The translations under genes and the position numbers were made by a program. Positions 9,890 to 19,922 of a stretch of 64,000 bases of DNA are shown piece after piece. Within the stretch, counting starts at the first letter, position 1, and every line of letters begins with the position of its first letter. Location of the stretch: NCBI GenBank assembly GCA_963717255.1, contig CAVQVT010000001.1, forward strand, positions 124,001 to 188,000, read 5' to 3'. The DNA comes from CAIYQJ01 sp963717255. Lineage in GTDB: Bacteria > Chloroflexota > Limnocylindria > Limnocylindrales > CSP1-4. Under the pieces are notes generated by a model. The model did not search any database and was not told the origin of the DNA. It was given only the letters and a program-made list of their open reading frames with translations.

Positions 9890-10301
9890 GGCCTCCCGGC
9901 TCGCCCTCCCGGTCCTCGCCAGGGCCGGCCGCCCGGTCCTCGCCTGAGCCGGCCGCGTCCGGCACCGCGGTCGGCCGGCCCCTCCGCCCGCGCGCGTCGC
10001 GGCCCACCGCGCATCAGCCGGGGGACTTGCGGGTGAGCCGTGGATCTCCCCGGCGGGAGGCGCGCAGCACGGATCCCGTTGGGCCACCACGCCTGGAGTC
10101 CTCGGGCTGATACGCGGTGGGCCGAACGGATCTCGTAGTCCCTGGATTGATGCCCGGGGGCTGCGTCGCCCGCCCGGCGGCTGCGTCGCCCGCGCCACCC
10201 TTCACGTCGCCCGCGGCCTTCCTGGCCGTTCGCACGATCTCCTCCCCGCGGTGGCCGGGGCCTCCGGGGCAGGTCGCGCGGCCCCGTCCGGCCGCGGCCC
10301 C
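9890..10301. repeat. Non-coding gap with direct and inverted repeats
   Basis: No convincing gene in about 410 nt. Contents seen: a ~25-bp imperfect direct repeat (9906-9956, around CCGGTCCTCGCC and GCCGGCCGC); a 27-bp inverted repeat with five mismatches (10003-10029 against 10095-10121, core CCACCGCGCATCAGCC); and a 15-bp direct repeat GGCTGCGTCGCCCGC (10159-10173 and 10179-10193). The inverted arms share the GATRYGCGGYG core of the repeat array at 15514-15744. Confidence 0.5.
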
Positions 10302-10307
10302 TAGAAT
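10302..10307 (+). promoter_or_regulatory. -10 box (TAGAAT) of uvrD, probably leaderless
   Basis: TAGAAT ends 6 nt before the GTG at 10314 with no room for a ribosome-binding site, placing the transcription start at about the start codon. Confidence 0.55.
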
Positions 10308-10313
10308 CGCGCG

Positions 10314-13163
10314 GTGACCCGACGCCCCGCGCCCGACGACGACGCATCCGCCTCCGAGCCGCGGCCCGCGCCTGCGGCGGACGACCCGATCGCACAGGAC
10401 GACCCCGCCGGCCCGACCGACGAGCCGTTCGCCTTCGAGGACGACCGGGCCCGCCCGACGACGACTTCGTCGCCGTGGGTGCGCACGTCGTCTCTGCCGG
10501 CGGCGGGTGGTCCGAGGAGGATGAGCTGGCCGCGGCCGCGGCCGCGGCGGAGGCCGCGGGACGGGCCGCCGAGGTCGCGGTGACGGAGGCCGAGCAGGCG
10601 GCTCGTCGGGAGGCCCGTGCGGCCGCGATCCTCGGCCGCCTGAACCCCGAGCAGGCGCGCGCCGTCTCCACGACCGACGGGCCCGTGCTCATCCTCGCCG
10701 GAGCCGGGAGCGGCAAGACGCGCGTCCTCGCGCACCGTGTCGCGTACCTCGTCGGCGTGCACGGCGTCGCGCCGTGGCGGATCCTCGCGGTGACGTTCAC
10801 GAACAAGGCCGCGGCGGAGATGCGCGAGCGGATCGTCGGCCTCGTGGGTCCGGAGGCCGGACGCGACGTGGCGATGGGCACCTTCCACGCCCTGTGCGCG
10901 CGGCTCCTGCGCCGGGACGGCGAGGCGATCGGGGTCCCCTCGCGCTTCGTCATCTACGACACGGACGACCAGCAGGCCCTCATGAAGCGGATCCTCCGGG
11001 ACGAGGACCTGCCGGTGACCGGCGAGTTCCGGCCCGCCGCGGTCCTCGGGGCGATCAGCCGCGCGAAGAACGAGATGCTCGACGCGACGTTCCTCGCGGA
11101 GAACGCCACGAGCTACCACGAGCGCCAGGTCGCGAAGCTCGCGAAGCGGTACGAGGCGGCGCCTGAAGGAGGCCGGGGCGCTCGACTTCGACGACCTCCT
11201 GCTCGCAGGCGGTCCGCCTGTTCGAGGAGGCCCCGAAGGTCCTCGAGCGCTACCAGGAGCGCTGGCAGTACGTCCACGTGGACGAGTACCAGGACACGAA
11301 CCGCCCGCAGTACCTGTGGGTGAGGCATCTCGCCGCGACGCACCGGAACCTCTGCGTCGTCGGCGACGACGACCAGTCGATCTACGCATGGCGCGGCGCG
11401 GACGTGACGAACATCCTCGAGTTCGAGCGCGACTGGCCCGACGCGACGGTGGTGAAGCTCGAGCGCAACTACCGCTCGACGCAGCTGATCCTCGACGCGG
11501 CCCACGCGGTCGTCAGCCGGAACGCCTCGCGGACCGAGAAGAAGCTCTGGACCGAGCGCGCCGGCGGCGCGCCGATCTCCCTCTTCGAGGCGTACGACGA
11601 GGACGAGGAGGCCGAGTGGGTGGCCCGACGGGCCGAGGAGCTCACCGGGTCGGGCGCGGGCGTGCTCGCGCGGCGGGCCGACGCGGAGCCGCTCCGCCGC
11701 CGGGACGTCGCCGTCCTCTACCGGACCAACGCCCAGTCCCGGGCGATCGAGGAGGCGATGCTCCGCCACGGCATCCCGTACCAGGTCATCGGCGGGACCC
11801 GCTTCTACGCACGTCGCGAGGTGAAGGACGCGCTCGCGTACCTCCGGGTCCTGCGGAGCGACACCGATGCGGTGAGCTTCGAGCGGATCGTGAACGTGCC
11901 GGCGCGCCAGGTCGGCGAGAAGAGCCTCGAGGTCGTCCGCGCTCACGAGGCCGCGACCGGGGCCTCCACCTGGGAGGCGCTCCGAGCCGCCGCGGACGGC
12001 CGGATCGAGGGGCTCGCGGCCCGGGCCCGCACCGCGATCGGCGGGTTCGTCGCCCTCGTGGACCGCCTGCGCGCACGCGTCGGCGTCCTGGACCTGCCCG
12101 AGCTGCTCGACGCCGTCCTGGAGGACTCCGGGTACCGGGCGATGCTGATGGACGGCTCGGTCGACGGCGAGGAGCGCTGGGAGAACCTGCTCGAGCTGCG
12201 GTCCGTCACGACGCGGTACGGCGACCTCGAGGCGGACGACGCCCTCGACCGGTTCCTCGAGGAGACCGCCCTCGTGGCCGACCAGGACGCGTACGAGGGC
12301 GAGCGGGACGAGGTGACCCTCATCACGCTCCACGCGGCGAAGGGGCTCGAGTTCCCCGTCGTCTTCATCGCCGGGCTCGAGGAGGGGGTCTTCCCGCACG
12401 CCCGCTCGCTCGACGACGAGCGCCAGCTCGCGGAGGAGCGCCGGCTCGCGTACGTCGGCATGACGCGCGCGAAGGACCGCCTCTTCCTCTCCCACGCGTG
12501 GCGGCGCTCCACGTGGGGTCCCGGGATGCCGGCCGCGCCGTCGCGGTTCCTGCTCGAGATCCCCGATGGCCTCGTCGAGGGTCCGCGCCTCGGCGCACCC
12601 GGCGCGGACGCCGAGGACCTGCGCGGCGAGATGGACATGCTCTGGGGCGCGCGGCGGACCTCGCGGCTCGGCGGCGCGCGCCCTGCCGGGGGCGCCTTCC
12701 GACAGGGCAGCGGCCGGCCCGGCGCGCCGCGGCCGGGGGAGGCCTTCCGTCCCACCCGCGACCTCGAGGCGAAGCGCGCCTCGTTCGCGGCGGGGGAGCG
12801 TTCAGGGGTCCTGCGCGTGGATGCCGACCCCGACGGCGGTTTCGACGTGGCGTTCTCCGACGACGGAGGGCCGCAGGAGGGGCCGGCGATGGGCGCCGCC
12901 CCGCTGCGCCCGGGCGCGAGCGGAGCGGGCGCCCGGGGCGGAGCCGGCGGCCCGGGCGCGTCGCCCACCCGTCCGCCGCGCGTCGGGTCCCCGGGCAGCG
13001 CCTCTACCGCGACGGCGACAAGGTCCGCCACGCGCGCTTCGGCGACGGGGTCGTGGTCACCAGCAAGCTCACCCGCGACGACGAGGAGGTCACGGTCGCG
13101 TTCCGGGAGGGAGGCATCCGGACGATGCTCGCGAGCCTCGCGAACCTGGAGGAGGCCGGATGA
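10314..13163 (+). CDS. pcrA: UvrD/PcrA-type DNA helicase, several frameshifts
   Basis: Superfamily 1A 3'-5' helicase for repair and replication. Motifs in order: Q-motif LNPEQARAV, Walker A ILAGAGSGKT, Ia VTFTNKAAAEM, GTFHALCARLLR, II (VHVDEYQDTN), III (VGDDDQSIYAWRGAD), IV (LERNYRST), V (VTLITLHAAKGLEFPVVF) and VI (EERRLAYVGMTRAKD). The end has the small PcrA C-terminal domain (VRHARFGDGVVV). An acidic, Pro-rich extension of ~100 residues precedes the helicase core. The coding frame must shift near 10450, 11162, 11207 and 12960-13000; each is one base and is probably a sequence error. It overlaps ligA by ATGA and forms a repair operon with it. Confidence 0.92.
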
Positions 13164-15404
13164 GCGACGACGGCGCTCGGTCGACGGGGGTGCGCCCGCG
13201 CTCGGCCGCGACCTGCCCGTGGACCCCGCCCTCGTGGATGCCGCCCTGGCTACCGGCCCCGACGTCGCGGCCGCCCGTCACGCGGAGCTGGTGGCCGCGA
13301 TCGGGCGGGCGAACCGGCTCTACTACGTCGAGGACGCCCCCGAGCTCACCGATGCCGAGTACGACGCGCTCTTCCGCGAGCTCGTCGCGCTCGAGGCCGC
13401 CTTCCCGGCCCTCGTCACGCCGGACTCCCCGACGCAGCGGGTGGGCGGGGCGCCCTCCGGCGGCACGTTCTCCGAGGTCCGCCACGAGCGGCCGATGCTC
13501 AGCCTCTCGAACGCGTTCGGGCAGGACGAGCTGCGGGCGTTCGACGCGCGCGTCCGGAAGGGCCTGGACCTCCCCGCCCCCCCCGAGCCGGCGCCGGAGC
13601 TGACGTACGTGGCCGAGCTGAAGATCGACGGGCTCGCCGTGAGCCTCCGCTACCGCGACGGGCGGTTCGTCCTGGGCGCGACGCGCGGGGACGGCACGAC
13701 CGGCGAGGACGTGACGGCCAACCTCCGGACGATCGAGTCCGTCCCCGAGCGCCTGGCCGAGCCGGTGACGGTCGAGGTCCGCGGCGAGGTCTACATGCCG
13801 AAGGCCGAGTTCGCGCGCATCAACGCCGAGCGCGAGGAGGCCGGGCTCCCGCTCTACCAGAACCCGCGGAACAGCGGCGCCGGCTCGCTGCGCCAGCAGG
13901 ACCCCGCGGTCACGGCGAGCCGCCGGCTGGCCACGTGGGTCTACCAGCTGCTCGAGGAGCCGCCCCTCGCCGGCGAGGGCGCGCCGGCTCCCCCGGCCCC
14001 GCCGGGCCGGTCTCCAGCCAGTCCGAGGCCCTCGCCCGCCTGGAGGCGCTCGGCTTCCGCGTGAACCCGGATCGCGCGTCCGGGCTCGACATCGACGGCG
14101 TCATCGCCTTCCTCGAGCGCTGGCAGGACGCCCGCCACGACCTCCCGTACGAGACCGACGGGGTCGTCGTGAAGGTGGACCGCTTCGACTTCCAGCGCCG
14201 CCTCGGGATGGTCGCCCGGGCGCCGCGCTGGGCGATCGCCTACAAGTTCCCGCCCGAGCAGGTCGAGACCGTCGTCGAGGACATCGTCGCGTACGTGGGC
14301 CGGACCGGGTCGCTCACGCCCGTGGCCCACCTCCGGCCGGTCAGGGTCGCCGGCTCGACCGTCGCGCGCGCGACGCTCCACAACCTCGACGAGGTGCGCC
14401 GGAAGGACGTCCGCATCGGGGACACCGTGATCCTCCAGAAGGCGGGCGACGTCATCCCGGAGGTCGTCCGGTCGCTGCCGGAGCAACGGACCGGCGCGGA
14501 GCGCGAGTTCGAGATGCCCGCGACGTGCCCCGTCTGCGGGACGCCCGTCGTCCGGCCCGAGGGCGAGGTCCGCCACCGGTGCCCGAACGTCCGCTGCCCG
14601 GCGCGGATCTTCGAGGAGCTCGCGCACTTCGCCGGGCGCGGCGGGATGGACATCGAGGGCGCCGGGTACGCGGTCATCACGCAGCTGCTCGAGACCGGGC
14701 TGCTGAAGACGCGCGGCGACTTCTACCGGCTGACGGTCGAGGACCTCGAGGGGCTCGACCGGTTCGCCCGGAAGAGCGCCGAGAACCTCGCCGCGGCGAT
14801 CGAACGGTCGCGGCGGCGGCCGCTCGCGCGGATCCTCAACGCCCTCGGGATCCCGCAGGTCGGCGAGCAGACGGCGATCGACCTCTCGCGCTGGATCGCG
14901 GCGACCTGGCCGCCGGAGCCCGACGAGCCGATGGGCGGGGAGGGCGGCTGGCTCGCGCGCGTCTCGCGCGAGCTGCGCGCCGCCGACCCGGAGCGGTTCG
15001 CCGAGGTGCCGGGGATCGGGCCGACGGTCGCGGCGAGCATCGCCGCGTACCTTTCGGACGAGGCGACGGCCGACGTGCTCGACGACCTCGTGCGCGCCGG
15101 GGTCGAGCCGGAGCGCCCTGCCCCCGTGCCGACACCCGGGGCGGGGGAGGAGGCCGGCCCGCTGGCCGGGAAGACCGTCGTCGTCACTGGGACGCTCGAG
15201 GGGTTCGGCCGCGAGGAGGCGGAGGAGGCGGTCCGCGCCGCGGGCGGGAAGGCGGCCGGGTCCGTCTCGAAGAAGACCGACTACGTGGTCGCCGGGCCCG
15301 GCGCCGGCTCGAAGCTCGCGAAGGCGACGGAGCTGGGCGTGCCGGTCCTCGACGAGGAGGGATTCCGGGCCCTGCTCGCGGGCGAGGCGCCGGCCGAGGG
15401 CTGA
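13160..15404 (+). CDS. ligA: NAD-dependent DNA ligase, frameshifted
   Basis: Seals nicks using NAD+. The order is normal: domain Ia (NRLYYVEDAPELTDAEYDAL), the adenylation core with the nucleophilic Lys in VAELKIDGLAVSLRY, RGEVYMPKAEF and NPRNSGAGSLRQ, the OB fold (WAIAYKFPPEQ), a four-Cys zinc site (CPVCG...CPNVRCPAR), helix-hairpin-helix repeats (PGIGPTVAASIAAYL) and a C-terminal BRCT domain (GKTVVVTGTLEGFGREEAEE). The ATG at 13160 overlaps the uvrD stop, but the frame then shifts near 13190; a GTG at 13219 is an alternative start. A second shift lies at ~13990-14030 within the OB region. About 745 residues once repaired. Confidence 0.93.
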
Positions 15405-15779
15405 GGAAGGCGGCCGTCCGGCGCCGTGCCGCACCTGGGCGCGGCGCGGCCGGTCGGCCGCGGCCCGGACGATGCAGGCGGCCCGCCGGCGGCATCGTCC
15501 GGGTGTGACGACCATCGCCGCGCATCGGACGCACCGATCGCCGCGCATCACCCCGGGGACTCGGCGGTGCGCTGCGCCGGGTCCGGGCGGCGGACCCACG
15601 CTCGCGCCCGGGCCGGCGGGGTCGCCGTGACCCTCTCTCGGGCGATATGCGGCGGCCCCGCCGGCGTGCGGCAGTCCACCGGCGATGCGCGGCGATCCTG
15701 CGGCCGGGGAGGCGTCCGGGAGTCCGACGGTGATGTGCGGCGATACGACGGCGGTCGTGGTGGCGCCTGGCGGCGCCGG
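15405..15779. repeat. Array of five REP-like 11-13 bp motifs in two orientations
   Basis: No gene is supported here. The motif GATGYGCGGCGAT appears as ATCGCCGCGCATC at 15514-15526 and 15537-15549 (minus sense) and as GATATGCGGCG (15644-15654), GATGCGCGGCGAT (15684-15696) and GATGTGCGGCGAT (15732-15744) in plus sense. Spacings are 23, 40 and 48 nt. Related single cores occur at 10003-10019, 10105-10121, 22930-22940 and 55818-55828. Opposed copies could pair in RNA. The array lies between the convergent ligA and GNAT genes, a typical site for REP-type elements. Confidence 0.55.
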
Positions 15780-16638
15780 TCACCCGATCGCGTGGTTGAA
15801 CTGGCCCCAGATCGCGGCCGGGTGCCACGCGAGCGGCTCGCCGCGGTGGAGGCGTGGCGCCCGCCAGGCCTCGGTCCAGCCCTCGGCGTCGAGGACCGCG
15901 AGACCGGCGGCATTGGACAGGAGCTCCCGGCGCGAACGCGGTGGCCGGCCTGCGCGGCCGCGAGGCGTGCCTCGAGGATGCGCCGCGCGTCGGCGGGGTC
16001 GGGCGCGATCGTCGCCGCCGCCGCCCCACGGTGCGCGGACGACGAAGGCGCGCAGGGCCCCGGCCGCGTCCCGGAGCGCGAGGCCGCCCGGGATCGCGGC
16101 GAACGCGGCGAGGAGGTGCTCGCGGTCCTCGCCGGTGGCGGCGCGGTCGAGCGCCGCGGCCTCGGCCACGTCGGCCGGCCCGAACGGGGAGAGTGACCGG
16201 TCTCCGACCACGGCGCCGCCGCCCGCCCCGTCCGTCGCGGGCGCCGGCGCTTCCCGCTCGACCGTCACGTACCAGTCCACGATCTCGAAGCCCATCCGCT
16301 CGTAGAGCGGGCGGCCCTGCTCGGTCGCCACGAGCGCGAGCGTCCGGCAGCCGGCAGCCTCGAGGCCGTCGCAGATCCGCTCGGTGAGGGCCGTCCCCAG
16401 CCCGGCGCCGCGGCGCTCGGCGTCCACGAAGACCGTCCCGACCCAGCCGACGGGGCCGTTGCGGTCCCGACGCCGGTCCCCACGATCCGACCGCCGTCCA
16501 CCGCCACGATCGCGTCGCAGGCGGGTGCGCGACCGCGAACGCGAAGAAGGACCGGCGGTCGCCCCAATCGCCGCGGAGGAGCGCGTCGGCGGCCCCGTCG
16601 ACGTCGGCCGCGGCCATGGCGCGGATGCGGACGGTCAC
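15780..16638 (-). CDS. GNAT-family N-acetyltransferase (tandem), frame-broken
   Basis: About 285 residues in several frames. The N-terminal part starts MTVRIRAMAAADVDGAADAL (GTG at 16638). The acetyl-CoA site follows as RRGAGLGTALTERICDGLEAAG with the ending LYERMGFEIVDWYVTVER, a classic GNAT fold. A second, more degenerate GNAT-like half follows (LSPFGPADVAEAAALDRAATG...), ending QFNHAIG. Frame changes are needed near 16525 and 16440, and twice in 15915-16000. The substrate is unknown. Monocistronic, convergent with ligA. The family is firm, but the exact product cannot be read from this sequence. Confidence 0.75.
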
Positions 16639-16739
16639 GGGCCGAGCGTAGCGCGCCGCGGTCGCGCGGGGGTGCTGAGGGCGCCCTCCGGCGGGTCGCG
16701 GACCCGGCTCGTCGAGGGCGGAGCCCGGCCCCGCCCGGC

Positions 16740-16745
16740 TATCAT
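16740..16745 (+). promoter_or_regulatory. -10 box (TATCAT) of the gat operon, probably leaderless
   Basis: TATCAT ends 6 nt before the gatC ATG at 16752; there is no ribosome-binding sequence between. Confidence 0.55.
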
Positions 16746-16751
16746 CGCGGC

Positions 16752-17048
16752 ATGGCCACCCTCTCCCGCGCCGACGTGGAGCATGTCGCCCTCCTCGCGC
16801 GCCTCGGGCTCTCGGACGCGGAGGTGGAGCGCCTCCAGGGCCAGCTCAACCACATCCTCGACCAGTACGCGAAGCTCGCCGAGCTGGACACCGACGCGAT
16901 CCCGCCGACCGCCCAGACGATCGAGCTCGAGAACATCCTCCGCGATGACGAGCCGCGACCGTCGTTCACCACGGAGGAAGCGCTCGCGAACGCGCCGGAG
17001 ACGTTCGAGGGCCGGATCGTCGTGCCGGCGATCCTCGGCGGCGACTGA
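16752..17048 (+). CDS. gatC: Asp-tRNA(Asn)/Glu-tRNA(Gln) amidotransferase subunit C
   Basis: 98 residues, the usual GatC length. It is the small clamp subunit that stabilises GatA-GatB. Typical features: LSRADVEHVALLARLGLSD at the start, LNHILDQYAKLAELDTD in the middle and the ending FEGRIVVPAILGGD. First gene of gatC-gatA-aminotransferase-gatB; gatA follows after 3 nt. Presence of GatCAB implies indirect synthesis of Gln-tRNA and/or Asn-tRNA. Confidence 0.96.
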   Translation: MATLSRADVEHVALLARLGLSDAEVERLQGQLNHILDQYAKLAELDTDAIPPTAQTIELENILRDDEPRPSFTTEEALANAPETFEGRIVVPAILGGD

Positions 17049-17051
17049 CGG

Positions 17052-18640
17052 GTGGCCGCGGAGCTCACGCGCCTGACGGCGCACGCGATGGCGGCCGCGC
17101 TGCGCGCGGGCGAGGCCTCGGCGGTCGACCTCGCGACCGCCCACCTCGACCGCATCGAGGCCGAGGATGCCGGCCTCCATGCCTGGCTGCACGTCGACCG
17201 CGACGGCGCGCTGGCCGATGCCGGGCAGGCGGACGCGGCGCTCGGTGCGAGCGCGCGCGGACGGGCCGGCGCCGTGGCGGCCGTCCACCCGCTCCACGGC
17301 ATCCCGGTCGCGCTGAAGGACCTCATCTCGGTCCGCGGTGGCCCGTGCACCGCCGGGTCGCGCATCCTGGAGGGCTATCGCGCCCCGTACGACTCGCACG
17401 TGACCGAGCGCCTCCGCGCCGCCGGCGCCGTCATCCTCGGCAAGACGAACATGGACGAGTTCGCGATGGGCTCGTCCACGGAGCACTCCGCGTACGGCCC
17501 CACCGCCAACCCGTGGGACCTCGAGCGCGTCCCCGGCGGCTCGTCGGGCGGCTCGGCGGCCGCGGTGGCGGCGTTCCACGCGCCGGTCGCCCTCGGGACG
17601 GACACCGGCGGCTCGATCCGCCAGCCCGGCTCCCTCTGCGGCGTCGTGGGGATGAAGCCCACGTACGGGCGCGTGTCGCGCTACGGCATCGTCGCGTTCG
17701 CGTCGTCGCTCGACCAGGTCGGTCCGTTCGGGCGCGACGTCCGGGACGCGGCCGCGCTCCTTCACGCGATCGCCGGGCGCGACGGCCGTGACTCGACCTC
17801 CGCGCCGGTCCCGGTCCCGGACGGGCTCCTGCGCTCCCCGCGTCCGACGACGAGGCGGCGGCCGGCCTCCGCGGGCTTCGCCTGGGGCTGCCGCGCGAGT
17901 ACTTCGTCGAGGGGATGGAGCCCGGGGTGGAGGCGGCGATCCGCGCGGGCGTCGCGGCGCTCGAGGCCGCCGGCGCGAGCGTCGAGGAGGTCTCGCTGCC
18001 GCACACCGACTACGGGCTCGCCGCGTACTACATCGTGGCCCCGGCCGAGGCGAGCGCGAACCTGGCGCGGTACGACGGGATCCGGTACGGGCTCTCCGTC
18101 CGCGACGGCGACGTCCTCGCCGACTACCTCGCGACCCGGGGTCGCGGGTTCGGTCCGGAGGTGAAGCGGCGGATCATCCTCGGGACGTACGCGCTCTCCG
18201 CCGGCTACTACGACGCGTTCTACGGCAAGGCCCAGAAGGTCCGGACGCTCATCAAGGGCGACTTCGACGCCGTCTGGGCCGCGGGCGTGGACGCGATCGT
18301 CGCGCCCACCAGCCCCGGCGTCGCATGGCGCTTCGGGGCCAAGCTGGACGACCCCGTCGCGATGTACCTGACCGACGCCTGCACGCTGCCGGTGAACATG
18401 GCCGGGCTGCCCGGCATCTCGATCCCGGCCGGGCTCTCGGACGGCCTGCCCGTCGGGCTCCAGCTGATCGGCCGTCCCTGGAGCGAGCTGGAGCTGCTCC
18501 GCGTCGCACGGGGCTTCGAGGGTGCGACGGCCGGCGCGGCCTGGCGTACCGTGGAGCCCCCGGGCCTCGCCGCGCTCCGCGCGGGCGGGGCACCCACGCC
18601 GGCCGAGCGCGTCGCGGCGCTGGGTGCCGGCGACCGATGA
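17052..18640 (+). CDS. gatA: Asp/Glu-tRNA amidotransferase subunit A, one frameshift
   Basis: The amidase subunit, which releases ammonia from glutamine for transfer by GatB. The amidase-signature catalytic triad is visible: Lys in VALKDLISV, and the two Ser in PGGSSGGSAAAVAAF and GTDTGGSIRQPGSLCG. The C-terminal part reads LPREYFVEGMEPGVEAAIRAGVAALEAAGA to VGLQLIGRPWSE. A single-base shift is needed near 17830-17840, between DGLLRSP and SDDEAAAGLRGL. GTG start. ~528 residues after repair. The gene is essential in this pathway, so the shift is probably a sequence error. Confidence 0.95.
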
Positions 18641-18654
18641 GAGGAAGGACCGCC

Positions 18655-19920
18655 ATGACGACGACGCCGGCCCGGCCGGACGGGACCGCGGGGGAGGGGA
18701 GCTTCGCCGAGCGTGCGCTCTCGCGGCGCGTCCGCGAGGTCCCGCCGTCGGGGATCCGGCGGTTCTTCGACATCGCCGCGACGATGCATGACGTCATCAG
18801 CCTCGGGATCGGCGAGCCCGACTTCGACACGCCCGCCGACATCATCGAGGCGGGGGTCGCCAGCCTCCGGGCGGGCCGCACCCACTACACCAGCAACTAC
18901 GGGACCCGCGAGCTCCGGCAGCACCTCTCGGACCACCTGGCCTGCCGCTACGGCGTCCGGTACGACCCGGACCGCGAGATCATCGTGACGGTCGGCGCGT
19001 CGGAGGCCGTGGACATCGCCGTCCGGGCGACGGTGGACCCCGGCGATGAGGTCGTCCTCCACGAGCCCTCGTACGTCGCCTACGCCCCGGCGATCATGTT
19101 CGCGGGGGGCGTGCCGCGGTTCGTCTCCACCCGGATCGAGGAGGACTTCGCGCTCGACCCCGACGCGGTCGAGGCGGCGATCGGCCCGAAGACCCGCGCG
19201 ATCTTCCTGGGCTACCCGTGCAACCCCACCGGCGCCGTCCTTCCCGACGACGTCGCCGACCGGATCGCGGAGATCGCCGTCCGCCACGACCTGCTCGTCT
19301 ACTCCGACGAGATCTACGACCGGCTGGTGTACGGGGGACACCGGCACCGGGCGATGAGCTCCCTGCCCGGGATGCGCGAGCGCACGATCCTCATGGGCGG
19401 CTTCAGCAAGGCGTACGCGATGACCGGCTGGCGCGTCGGCTGGCTCTGCGCGCCGGCGCCGCTCATCGAGGGGATCGTCAAGGTCCACCAGTACGCGATC
19501 ATGTCGGCCCCCACGACGGCGCAGGACGCGGCCGTCCACGCCCTCGAGCACGGCGAGGAGCACGTCGTCCGGATGCACGCCGAGTACGACCGCCGCCGCC
19601 GGATCATCGTGGACGGGTTCAACGCGATCGGCCTCACGACCTTCGAGCCGCGCGGGGCCTTCTACGCGTTCCCGCGGATCTCCTCCACCGGCCTGGACAG
19701 CGAGACCTTCGCGATGCGCCTGCTGGAGGAGGAGAAGGTCGCGGTCGTCCCGGGCAACGCGTTCGGGCCGTCCGGCGAGGGCCACGTGCGCGCCTGCTAC
19801 GCGACCTCCGAGGACCGGATCCGCGAGGCCGTCCGCCGGGTGGGCCGGTTCGTCACCGGGCTGCGCGAGGAGCGGAACCTCGCGAAGCTCGACGCCTACG
19901 ACATCGGGGGCGACGACTGA
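18655..19920 (+). CDS. PLP-dependent class I/II aminotransferase
   Basis: 421 residues, AspC/AlaT-like fold type I. Family features: LGIGEPDFDTPADI, HYTSNYGTRELR, the region GYPCNPTGAVLP, YSDEIYDRLVY with the PLP-contact Asp/Tyr, the Schiff-base Lys in GGFSKAYAMTGWRVGWL, and the substrate-carboxylate Arg near HVRACYATS. The ATG at 18655 has GAGGAAGGA just upstream. It sits inside the gat operon, between gatA and gatB, which is not the usual order; aspartate or glutamate supply is a possible link but only inferred. The likely substrate class is aspartate/aromatic/alanine. Confidence 0.9.
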   Translation: MTTTPARPDGTAGEGSFAERALSRRVREVPPSGIRRFFDIAATMHDVISLGIGEPDFDTPADIIEAGVASLRAGRTHYTSNYGTRELRQHLSDHLACRYGVRYDPDREIIVTVGASEAVDIAVRATVDPGDEVVLHEPSYVAYAPAIMFAGGVPRFVSTRIEEDFALDPDAVEAAIGPKTRAIFLGYPCNPTGAVLPDDVADRIAEIAVRHDLLVYSDEIYDRLVYGGHRHRAMSSLPGMRERTILMGGFSKAYAMTGWRVGWLCAPAPLIEGIVKVHQYAIMSAPTTAQDAAVHALEHGEEHVVRMHAEYDRRRRIIVDGFNAIGLTTFEPRGAFYAFPRISSTGLDSETFAMRLLEEEKVAVVPGNAFGPSGEGHVRACYATSEDRIREAVRRVGRFVTGLREERNLAKLDAYDIGGDD

Positions 19921-19922
19921 CG

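Noticed and set aside
13910..14064. Split ligA as two genes
   Set aside because: The two halves align end to end with one full-length ligase; a one-base shift explains the break.
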